This document shows positions 1 through 5,423 of a DNA stretch of 10,276 bases, in pieces; positions within the stretch are counted from its first letter, which is position 1; each line of letters starts with the position of its first letter. The notes beneath the pieces were generated by a model. It was not told the DNA's origin and did not search any database. It worked only from the letters and a program-made list of their open reading frames with translations. Source of the stretch: Arenicellales bacterium (GTDB lineage Bacteria; Pseudomonadota; Gammaproteobacteria; Arenicellales; UBA868); NCBI GenBank assembly GCA_028825345.1, contig JAPKAJ010000070.1, positions 1 to 10,276 on the forward strand, written 5' to 3'. Both the position numbers and the translations under genes were made by a program.

Positions 1-138
1 CAGGCGTTGTGGAACACCGGTTAAGGGGAAGGGAAATAACCACAACAGAAACACGCCCAGTACACCTAGTGCAAAGGCAACCGGGACACGTAGTATCAAT
101 AGCGTCACCAGCGACAACAAAATCAGGAAAGAGCTCAT
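1..138 (-). CDS. dctM: TRAP transporter large permease DctM, N-terminal fragment
   Basis: Reverse-strand translation from the ATG at 138-136 gives 46 residues running off the left edge: a hydrophobic first helix, then RVPVAFALG, another hydrophobic stretch and TGVPQRL. The R-x-P-V-A-F-A-L-G pattern followed by a hydrophobic helix is typical of the start of the TRAP large permease (12-TM ion-transporter superfamily subunit), the part that forms the transport channel. The start lies two bases after the stop of dctQ, so translation is probably coupled. The binding protein, small permease and large permease follow one another on this strand, which is the common dctPQM order. Only the first tenth of the protein is visible, so intactness cannot be judged. 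Confidence 0.88.
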   Translation of the reverse strand, partial: MSSFLILLSLVTLLILRVPVAFALGVLGVFLLWLFPFPLTGVPQRL

Positions 139-140
139 GA

Positions 141-635
141 TTACTGATGCACTGTAGGTGACGAAGCAGGTGTCCAGATCTTGGAAATCTCAGCGATGGC
201 CTGTAGCAGGAGTAGCCCGAACCCCACCCAGATAGACGCCTGCGTGAACCATTTTGGCAAGGCAAGATAGGTATCGGTGGTATGGCCTCTCAAGGTCGAT
301 TTAAGCCATAACTCAAAACCGTAATAAACTGCTACCGCGCAAAATATAATTATCAAAACCAGCGCGAAGCTATCTAGCCATTTTCTGATGGTGGAATTTT
401 CATCTCGAAAGACGATATCAATCACTACCATTTCGCGATGCTTCAGTGCAAAAGCGGCCGCAAGATAGGCAGCCCAGATTTGAATGATGCGCGAGACTTC
501 GTCTACCCAAATGGTAGGCATGGTAAAGACATGACGCATGAATACTTCGTAGGTTATGAAAAACCCGACCGCGAAGAACAACCAGGCGGCGAGCCTGCCG
601 GTGAACTCTGAAATAGAATTAATCGCCTTTAGCAT
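141..635 (-). CDS. dctQ: TRAP transporter small permease DctQ
   Basis: The product is 164 residues, the usual size of the four-helix TRAP small permease, which pairs with DctM in the inner membrane. Hydrophobic helices lie at about residues 12-32, 52-64, 84-104 and 134-152. The family-typical pattern is present: an R-x-x-F helix end (MRHVF), then W-V-D-E-V-S-R and AAFALKHREMVVIDI. I chose the ATG at 635 (MLKAINS). A longer reading from a TTG at 662 would start inside the stem of the terminator between this gene and dctP, which makes it unlikely; a GTG at 647 is another possibility. No strong Shine-Dalgarno site precedes the ATG, so expression may be low or dependent on readthrough from dctP. 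dctM follows after two bases. Confidence 0.9.
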   Translation of the reverse strand: MLKAINSISEFTGRLAAWLFFAVGFFITYEVFMRHVFTMPTIWVDEVSRIIQIWAAYLAAAFALKHREMVVIDIVFRDENSTIRKWLDSFALVLIIIFCAVAVYYGFELWLKSTLRGHTTDTYLALPKWFTQASIWVGFGLLLLQAIAEISKIWTPASSPTVHQ

Positions 636-648
636 GCAGATACCCACG

Positions 649-676
649 AAAAAAGGGCGCAAAGATTGCGCCCTTT
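649..676 (-). terminator. Intrinsic terminator between dctP and dctQ
   Basis: On the minus strand an 11-bp perfect stem (AAAGGGCGCAA paired with TTGCGCCCTTT, arms 666-676 and 652-662) encloses a 3-base loop and runs into an uninterrupted T tract that continues to 649. This is the classic Rho-independent form. It lies 35 bases after the dctP stop and 13 bases before the chosen dctQ start, inside the operon. The likely effect is partial termination, giving much more dctP than dctQM message, which fits the need for excess periplasmic binding protein. Confidence 0.85.
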
Positions 677-711
677 ATGTTTGTATTTCCTGGTAGAGGT
701 AAAGATCGGGA

Positions 712-1701
712 TTAGAGCCCACGTCCCGCTGCAACTACCTGCTCAGCCACACTTCCGTTCTCTTTAACAAAACGATCGACAACCGATTTGGTTGCGTCAA
801 CCCATTGCGCACGTTCTGCATCGGACAAGTGAATGACGTTAATCTTGTCTTCGACTTCTTTGACCATACTGGCCTCACCGGCATATACCTGGTCTCGTAA
901 TTCTTTCTCCACCCTGGCGGCGGCATTAAGAATTATCCTCTGATGCGCCTTCGATAATGAATTAAAGAAGTCGTTGTTCATTACCGCCACGAATTCAATC
1001 GCGCTATCGTAGCTCAGCGTCATATTATCCATAACTTCGTATAGTTTGCGGCTCTTAACTGCCGATGCACCTGTCATGCCGACATCCACCGCTCCCTGCT
1101 GATAGGCGAGGAACTGCTTTGAGCCAGACATCAATGTAGGCGCGCCGCCCAGGGCTTCGACCGTCCAACCGAGAACCTTGCCGTAAGTGCGGACCTTTTG
1201 ACCATTCAAGTCAGCCGGGGTACGGATCGGGTTTCCCCTGTTAAGATAAATGTTACGCCCGAACGCCTGCCACCAGAGCACCTTAGCGCCAGTTTCTTCC
1301 AGCACTGCCTGGTCAAGAATGTTGCGCATACTCGAGCCGCTGGCCGCAGCCTTTCTTAAATGCGCCTCGTCACGAAAGAAAAAAGGTAGATTAATTACAT
1401 CAACCGCGGGGACCGAACCGGCAAACCGGCCGAGAAACGCCGAGCCAGCTTCAACTGCTCCAGAACCCACTGCTTCGGGTACCTGCTTGTCTTTATAAAG
1501 CTGCGCCGAAGGGAATAGCTGCAACTCCAGCTCACCGCCAGATTCCCGTTCTATAATTTCTTTAAATGCAAGCCAGTTCTGACCGAGAGAATGGGTTTCG
1601 GGAAGTTGCAAGGTAACTCGTATGATTGTTGCAGCTTGAATAGTACTGATCGATATTATGCTGAAGATCGAAATCCAGACGAGTTTGGAAAATAATTTCA
1701 T
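712..1701 (-). CDS. dctP: TRAP transporter substrate-binding protein DctP
   Basis: The product is 329 residues, normal for the DctP family of periplasmic receptors that deliver organic acids to DctQM. Residues 1-24 form a signal peptide with a Lys-containing start, a hydrophobic core and an IQAA cleavage region. The mature part has family landmarks: THSLGQNW near 37-43, LQLFPSAQLYKDKQV near 60-74, FGRNIYLNRGNPIRTPADLNG around 147-167, and GQKVRTYGK at 167-175. R171 matches the conserved Arg that binds the substrate carboxylate in characterised TRAP receptors, so a carboxylated substrate is expected; the exact ligand cannot be read. An AGGAG lies 10 bases before the ATG, supporting the start. 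An overlapping ATGAAACAATGA just upstream is a four-codon decoy. The gene heads the operon and is followed by a terminator. Confidence 0.93.
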   Translation of the reverse strand: MKLFSKLVWISIFSIISISTIQAATIIRVTLQLPETHSLGQNWLAFKEIIERESGGELELQLFPSAQLYKDKQVPEAVGSGAVEAGSAFLGRFAGSVPAVDVINLPFFFRDEAHLRKAAASGSSMRNILDQAVLEETGAKVLWWQAFGRNIYLNRGNPIRTPADLNGQKVRTYGKVLGWTVEALGGAPTLMSGSKQFLAYQQGAVDVGMTGASAVKSRKLYEVMDNMTLSYDSAIEFVAVMNNDFFNSLSKAHQRIILNAAARVEKELRDQVYAGEASMVKEVEDKINVIHLSDAERAQWVDATKSVVDRFVKENGSVAEQVVAAGRGL

Positions 1702-1828
1702 TGTTTCATTGCTCCTGTTTTTATCAGTAATAATTGGTTTGTTGGGAGGGGAAATTGTTGTAGCTACTTCCCTGCGCGGTTATGCTCACCCGGTGCTTTT
1801 AGCATATATCCCTGGCACTTACAAACTG

Positions 1829-1883
1829 CCAAGTGTTGGTAGTAGGTTGTGGCAGGAAGGGGCGTTAATGCTGCCTATACTCT
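1829..1883 (+). repeat. Dispersed repeat, copy 1 (full form)
   Basis: This 55-base unit aligns without gaps to copy 3 at 3820-3874. Both begin CCAAGTGTT, have 11 less conserved bases, then share a 30-base core beginning GTGGCAGGAAGG and ending AATGCTGCCTAT, followed by ACTCT. The core (1849-1878 here) differs from copies 2 and 3 by one base each. GGCAG and CTGCC in the core can pair as a short stem with a 15-base loop. All copies lie in the same orientation between genes. The repeat does not match an insertion sequence or a named REP family that I recognise. Confidence 0.85.
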
Positions 1884-2049
1884 CGCCCGATGAAGGTTTA
1901 GCCCTCCCCTACCCCTCTGCGTTACAGCCAACAACAGTGAAAACTAGTGTGCTGAAAATGTGCTGATTTCTGACCACTCAAGGCTATCAGGGAACTTTGC
2001 GTGGAGTTGATGGCTGATTATTAAAGGGTTTTTGGGGTTTTATTTCAGA

Positions 2050-2080
2050 GCGCTCTGCCTTCACACGGCAGGAGTCACTG
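2050..2080 (+). pseudogene. tRNA-Val(CAC)-like fragment
   Basis: The bases fit tRNA positions 22-52. GCGC fits the 3' half of the D stem, and T fits position 26. CTGCC/GGCAG makes a five-pair anticodon stem around the seven-base loop TTCACAC, with T33, anticodon CAC and A37. GAGTC fits the variable loop, and ACTG the start of the T stem. The upstream half and the T loop are missing; after ACTG the sequence becomes AT-rich. It is therefore a remnant, not a working tRNA. Such fragments are known at attachment sites of tRNA-targeting integrases, but no integrase is visible here. A chance hairpin of this shape is the main alternative. Confidence 0.4.
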
Positions 2081-2099
2081 CGCCTGCAAATATTTAATG

Positions 2100-2129
2100 G
2101 TGGCAGGAAGGGACGTTAATGCTGCCTAT
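2100..2129 (+). repeat. Dispersed repeat, copy 2 (core only)
   Basis: The 30-base core beginning GTGGCAGGAAGG and ending AATGCTGCCTAT matches copy 1 at 29 of 30 positions (GGGACG in place of GGGGCG). The left half of the unit (CCAAGTGTT) and the ACTCT tail are absent. It lies 71 bases upstream of the phosphodiesterase start, in the same orientation as the other copies. Confidence 0.85.
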
Positions 2130-2200
2130 TAATTGCTCGAGGTTGGGGCTCTTGGCTTGGGGCTGGTAGTCTCCGGGTTCGCCGCTAGAAGGAACCGTTC

Positions 2201-3643
2201 ATGGCCACCAAAGTCGTTATCTTCGCCTTCGACGGGCTGCGCCCCGATATGGTGACGCCCGTCGTCATGCCGAACCTGCACCGCTTCGCGCAAACGGGAA
2301 CATTGTGCACCGGATCCCGGGTGGCGTTTCCGACCGAGACTCGAGTCAATCAGGCCACCTTGGTCACCGGCTGCTGGCCGACCCGTCACGGCATCGTCGG
2401 CAACCGGTTTATGGACCCGGCTGCCGCTGGTGGCTCGCTCATCAACTCCGGTGACGAGGACCAGCTTCGGGCCGCGAGTGATGCACTCGAGGGCCGGTTG
2501 CTCGATGTGCCGTCGCTCGGGGAGATCCTGGCCGAGCGGGGAATGTCGCTCGCGGTTGCAGGCTCGGGAACCGCGGGGGGTACTCGTATCTTGCATCACC
2601 GTGCGGAGGCGCTCGGTGACTTTCGCCTCTCGCTGTATCGCCCGGATGCCTCCACGCCGGTGGCCGAAGTTCAGGCGGTGGTGGACAAGCTGGGGCCAAT
2701 TCCCGAGGCCAAAGTGCCGGCGCTGGAACGAACGACCTATCTGCTCGATACCTTTCTCGAGGGGATCGCACCGCGTCTCGCGCCGGAGGTCACCATCTTG
2801 TGGTCGTTCGAACCGGATATCAGCTACCACTACAGCGGGCTCGGCACCGAGGATAACCTCTCGGCGCTTGGCCATGCGGATGCGCAGTTTGGTCGGCTCG
2901 TCGACTGGCGAAATCAGTTGCCGATCGACGAGCGGCCTACCCTCTTAACACTATCCGATCATGGGCATCTGGCTATCGAGGGCGAGCCGATTGACGTCGC
3001 GGGCAAGCTCGCCGAGGCCGGATTCTCCGTAGGGCCAGCCCTGACCGACGAGGTTGACGCCGCGCTTTTCTGCCAGCGCGCGGGGGGCATCTACGTGCGG
3101 GACCGCGAGAGGGAACAGGTTGCCGAAATTGCCGGGTGGTTACGTGCGCAACCCTGGTGTGAACTGGTTTTCACCGATTCGCTCCCCGACACCCTGTCGC
3201 TCGCGGATGTGCGTATCGCACATCGACGGGCGCCGGACATTGCTTTTGTTACCACGGCGCATGACGGCACGAACGCCGCGGGTCTGGTGGGACGTTGCAC
3301 CCACGATACCTCGGGGCTCGCGACCGATGGTGGGCTGCACGGCGGCCTGCACCCGATCGAGCTCGGAAACTGGTTTGCCCTGCAGGGTGCAAGCAACGCG
3401 GGCATCGAACCCTATCGGGTAGTCGATACTCCGTGCGGGATCGTCGACGTGCTGCCGACCGTTCTGCATCTGCTTGGCATCGAGGTAGAACACCAACTCG
3501 ACGGACGGGTGTTGCACGAACTGCTCGGGGAGGTGTTGCCCAATGCCTCGGTAGAGACTGTTGAATCAGTCGCAGCGGGAATGGTGCTCGAGCGCAGCAC
3601 CTTCGCCGGGGCGACCTACCTCGAACGCGGCTATCGGCGCTGA
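2201..3643 (+). CDS. Alkaline phosphatase superfamily type I phosphodiesterase / nucleotide pyrophosphatase-like protein
   Basis: The 480-residue product has the two-zinc catalytic layout of the type I phosphodiesterase/nucleotide pyrophosphatase family. It shows FAFDGLRPD with metal-ligand D11, FPTETRVNQATLVTG at 43-57 with T47 aligned to the nucleophilic Thr, WPTRHGIVGN at 59-68, EPDISYH with D206 and H210, LSDHGH with D253 and H254, and GLHGG with H380 (H384 is also near). All expected metal positions seem present, so the enzyme should be active on a phosphodiester, phosphomonoester or phosphonate; the substrate cannot be read. There is no signal peptide, so it is probably cytoplasmic. AAGGA lies seven bases before the ATG. 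The gene is much richer in GC than its surroundings and sits between two copies of the dispersed repeat, which suggests acquisition. Confidence 0.87.
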   Translation: MATKVVIFAFDGLRPDMVTPVVMPNLHRFAQTGTLCTGSRVAFPTETRVNQATLVTGCWPTRHGIVGNRFMDPAAAGGSLINSGDEDQLRAASDALEGRLLDVPSLGEILAERGMSLAVAGSGTAGGTRILHHRAEALGDFRLSLYRPDASTPVAEVQAVVDKLGPIPEAKVPALERTTYLLDTFLEGIAPRLAPEVTILWSFEPDISYHYSGLGTEDNLSALGHADAQFGRLVDWRNQLPIDERPTLLTLSDHGHLAIEGEPIDVAGKLAEAGFSVGPALTDEVDAALFCQRAGGIYVRDREREQVAEIAGWLRAQPWCELVFTDSLPDTLSLADVRIAHRRAPDIAFVTTAHDGTNAAGLVGRCTHDTSGLATDGGLHGGLHPIELGNWFALQGASNAGIEPYRVVDTPCGIVDVLPTVLHLLGIEVEHQLDGRVLHELLGEVLPNASVETVESVAAGMVLERSTFAGATYLERGYRR

Positions 3644-3654
3644 CGTCACAAGCC

Positions 3655-3703
3655 CCAACCCGCAAGCCTTGCACCATGGCCGATGGTGCGGGGCCTGGGT
3701 TGG
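3655..3703 (+). terminator. Two-tier hairpin after the phosphodiesterase gene
   Basis: An outer pair CCAACCC (3655-3661) and GGGTTGG (3697-3703) encloses an inner stem GCACCAT (3671-3677) and ATGGTGC (3683-3689) with loop GGCCG. It begins 12 bases after the stop codon, where a terminator is expected. There is no T tract, so it may be a message-stabilising hairpin or a Rho-assisted site instead. Confidence 0.5.
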
Positions 3704-3713
3704 CCTGGGTTAG

Positions 3714-3803
3714 CTAGATCTGGCCGCTCTCGACACCGCGCCAGGTGCGATCCAGCGCCCGGAGTAATTTTTCGATGATCTCTTGGTGGGCCTTAACCGC
3801 GCT
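3714..3803 (-). pseudogene. Possible coding remnant, C-terminal 29 codons
   Basis: On the minus strand 29 codons ending in TAG read SAVKAHQEIIEKLL, then RALDRTWRGVESGQI. The composition is protein-like, with an amphipathic helix-type pattern and GC-rich third positions. The frame is closed upstream by two consecutive TAG codons at 3804-3809, next to repeat copy 3, and there is no usable start. It may be the tail of a gene lost when neighbouring pieces were joined. I do not recognise the family, and a chance open stretch of this length is possible. Confidence 0.3.
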
Positions 3804-3819
3804 CTACTATTGATAGCGG

Positions 3820-3874
3820 CCAAGTGTTTATAGCAACTGGTGGCAGGAAGGGGCGCTAATGCTGCCTATACTCT
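3820..3874 (+). repeat. Dispersed repeat, copy 3 (full form)
   Basis: This is the second full 55-base unit, gapless against copy 1: CCAAGTGTT, 11 variable bases, then the 30-base core (3840-3869) and ACTCT. The core differs from copy 1 by one base (GCGCTAATG in place of GCGTTAATG). It lies between the phosphodiesterase gene and the LicD-family gene and is followed within a few bases by the heptamer tract. Confidence 0.87.
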
Positions 3875-3880
3875 TTACTA

Positions 3881-3936
3881 AAAACTTAAAACTTAAAACT
3901 TAAAACTTAAAACTTAAAACTTAAAACTTAAAACTT
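3881..3936 (+). repeat. Tandem heptamer tract, eight copies of AAAACTT
   Basis: Eight perfect head-to-tail copies of AAAACTT fill 56 bases with no interruption. The tract ends 96 bases before the LicD-family start codon, and its last bases form part of a possible -35 box. Perfect short tandem repeats of this kind can change copy number by slipped-strand mispairing. The length is not a multiple of three and the tract lies outside any gene, so any effect would be on transcription, not reading frame. Confidence 0.97.
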
Positions 3937-3963
3937 AACATTCAAGATGCGGCCCTCTTTTAT
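3935..3963 (+). promoter_or_regulatory. Candidate promoter of the LicD-family gene
   Basis: TTAACA (3935-3940, one mismatch to TTGACA) is followed after exactly 17 bases by TTTTAT (3958-3963, four of six to TATAAT). The -35 box overlaps the end of the heptamer tract. A second AT-rich box, TATATA at 3970-3975, lacks a matching -35. The leader to the ATG would be about 60 bases. This is a consensus reading only. Confidence 0.35.
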
Positions 3964-4032
3964 ACCCCTTATATAGCGCCGCACGGCGATAATGGTAAAA
4001 ATGGAAATAGACGAAGGCGGGGCGCAAGACTT

Positions 4033-5340
4033 ATGACCAATGTTGAAGCATTACCGGCCCTCACGGTGATCGCCGCACTTATTGCCGCCGCCCTATACAT
4101 AGCGAGTTATTTATCTCTCCTTCGCCTTTTGCGATTTCCACGTAACTGGGTCACAACAAGCACTTCAGAATTATTTATAACGGGGCTTCTGGTAGCAGCA
4201 ACAGTGGCGGCGGTATCGTTCTCGCCCCAGGGTCTCGATTTTACCGCGCTTGCTGTTTCGCTTGGCTTCTTTGGTGTTATGTTTTTCACTCTCGCGGCGC
4301 CTGCAATCGCTTTTCAACCGGCGTCGTTTCCGGTCGAGTTTGTGGCCAAGCACGCTGACCACGGTGGCTTTTTGTTGGCCGGCCTTGGCCTTGGCGTATT
4401 TGCCGGCATGGCAATTACCAACGTGAAACTCCTGGCGGTGCTGATGACCGCCGCGGTGATCGAACTGACCTGGTTCCTCCACCAGCATTGGGCTAGGCGA
4501 CAGCGACCAATCTATACCCTCAATACTCATGACTTGGCGGTCTTGGAGACCCAGGCAAAGGGCAATCTTGTGGAATTCCGCCGTCGCCATAGCATCAGCG
4601 AACTTGATCTGGCAGGCGGCACTGTACGTTGGCTCGGTTGTGGTAAACGGACACCGCCTTGTCCTTTCAATCTTTACGTCAACCGGCTCGGCCTCAACAC
4701 TGCGCCGTGCTGTCGCGAGCATTTATCGGAACTCAGTCATTTTGTCTCCACCGCTTTAACTGAAATAGGGGTTGTGCATTGGCTGGAAGGCGGCAGTTTG
4801 CTTGGCGCCGTGCGCGAGGGCGGCTCTTTGCTTGATTGGGAGGACGATGTTGACATCTCGGTGCTGCTCGATGCGGACATGACCTGGAACCGCTTGGCGA
4901 GTGGACTTGCCAAGCGTGGCGCGACTCAGGGTTACTATGTCGATCTTTTCGAGAACAAAGGCCTCGTCGCCATATCATTTGATGCCCCGAGACCATGGCC
5001 ATTTCGCTGGCAGCACAATCGAATGCGCGGTGAAATTCGTGCTGATATCACGGTTTACCGACAGGTAATCCAAAATGGTATAGCAGTGCTTGAAAGGCGA
5101 AGCCATAAGGGCGCCATGCCAGCCACTGAAAATGGTGGTTATGGCGTACCACCCGAGCTAGTCCTGCCAACAACAACGATACCCCACATTGGCGGAGATT
5201 TCGCCAGCCCAAACCAACCCGAGGCATATCTACGTATCCTGTATGGTGACTTCGAAGACGTGGAATATACCTACGTAAATCCAGCAGCAGCAGCAACTCG
5301 ACGTGAAGCCGATGTGGCTCATAAAGATGTGAAAAAATAG
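4033..5340 (+). CDS. Membrane-anchored LicD-family (fukutin-like) nucleotidyltransferase-fold protein
   Basis: The 435-residue product has two parts. Residues 1-150 hold about four hydrophobic helices (roughly 8-33, 46-63, 69-93 and 111-148). Residues 200-412 form a LicD-type domain: a Cys-rich entry (C203, C210, then PCCREHL with C226/C227), then HWLEGGSLLGAVREGG at 249-264 and DWEDDVDI at 268-275 with the acidic D272/D274 pair, RADITVY at 336-342, and a closing YLRILYGDFEDV. LicD-family proteins transfer phosphocholine or related phospho-groups to surface sugars, so cell-envelope glycan modification is the best guess. The membrane part is not in typical short LicD proteins. The ATG lacks a good Shine-Dalgarno site. 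The gene sits between repeat copies with a heptamer tract upstream. Confidence 0.8.
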   Translation: MTNVEALPALTVIAALIAAALYIASYLSLLRLLRFPRNWVTTSTSELFITGLLVAATVAAVSFSPQGLDFTALAVSLGFFGVMFFTLAAPAIAFQPASFPVEFVAKHADHGGFLLAGLGLGVFAGMAITNVKLLAVLMTAAVIELTWFLHQHWARRQRPIYTLNTHDLAVLETQAKGNLVEFRRRHSISELDLAGGTVRWLGCGKRTPPCPFNLYVNRLGLNTAPCCREHLSELSHFVSTALTEIGVVHWLEGGSLLGAVREGGSLLDWEDDVDISVLLDADMTWNRLASGLAKRGATQGYYVDLFENKGLVAISFDAPRPWPFRWQHNRMRGEIRADITVYRQVIQNGIAVLERRSHKGAMPATENGGYGVPPELVLPTTTIPHIGGDFASPNQPEAYLRILYGDFEDVEYTYVNPAAAATRREADVAHKDVKK

Positions 5341-5393
5341 GACGTCGAGACAAAAAGACCACGAGGTCAAGCCTCACATTTTACATCTTGGAC

Positions 5394-5407
5394 AATGCTG
5401 CCTATAC
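5394..5407 (+). repeat. Dispersed repeat, truncated copy 4
   Basis: Fourteen bases, AATGCTGCCTATAC, match the 3' end of the repeat core exactly, in the same orientation, then diverge (CCC in place of TCT). It lies in the 83-base gap between the convergent LicD-family gene and TRAP permease. The short length makes it weaker than the others, but its position at the right edge of the plus-strand block fits the pattern. Confidence 0.55.
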
Positions 5408-5423
5408 CCCAAAGACTATGGCT

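Larger units (their letters stand above)
1702..2200. other. Intergenic region of about 500 bases, mosaic, no intact gene
   Basis: This stretch separates divergent dctP and the phosphodiesterase gene, so it should hold both promoters, though I could not settle either one. It contains two copies of a dispersed repeat (1829-1883 and 2100-2129) and a tRNA-Val-like fragment (2050-2080). An apparent 102-codon plus-strand ORF starting at 1658 begins inside dctP, crosses the repeat and resembles no protein I know, so I treat it as chance. The region 1885-2045 shows no clear coding or RNA structure to me. Confidence 0.6.

Noticed and set aside
636..662. Longer dctQ start at the TTG at 662
   Set aside because: It lies within the terminator stem, and the added nine residues (MRPFFVGIC) are just the translation of the stem and T tract.
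1812..1830. Sigma-54 promoter suggested by TGGCAC near 1812
   Set aside because: The GG to GC spacing is 12 bases, not the required 10.
2129..2875. 248-codon minus-strand ORF and other long frames across the phosphodiesterase gene
   Set aside because: They are antisense shadows favoured by high GC; their translations are rich in Arg, Pro and Gly with no recognisable motif, while the plus-strand frame has a full catalytic set.
1829..3874. Dispersed repeats as integron attC sites
   Set aside because: The GCGTTA in copies 1 and 2 looks like an attC end, but copy 3 has GCGCTA, no matching RYYYAAC partner is present at the proper place, and no integrase is in the window.
3881..3936. Heptamer tract as a CRISPR array
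   Set aside because: Units are seven bases and contiguous, with no spacers.
5341..5423. Bidirectional terminator between the LicD-family gene and the permease
   Set aside because: Only four-base stems such as GAGG/CCTC are present, with no T tract.
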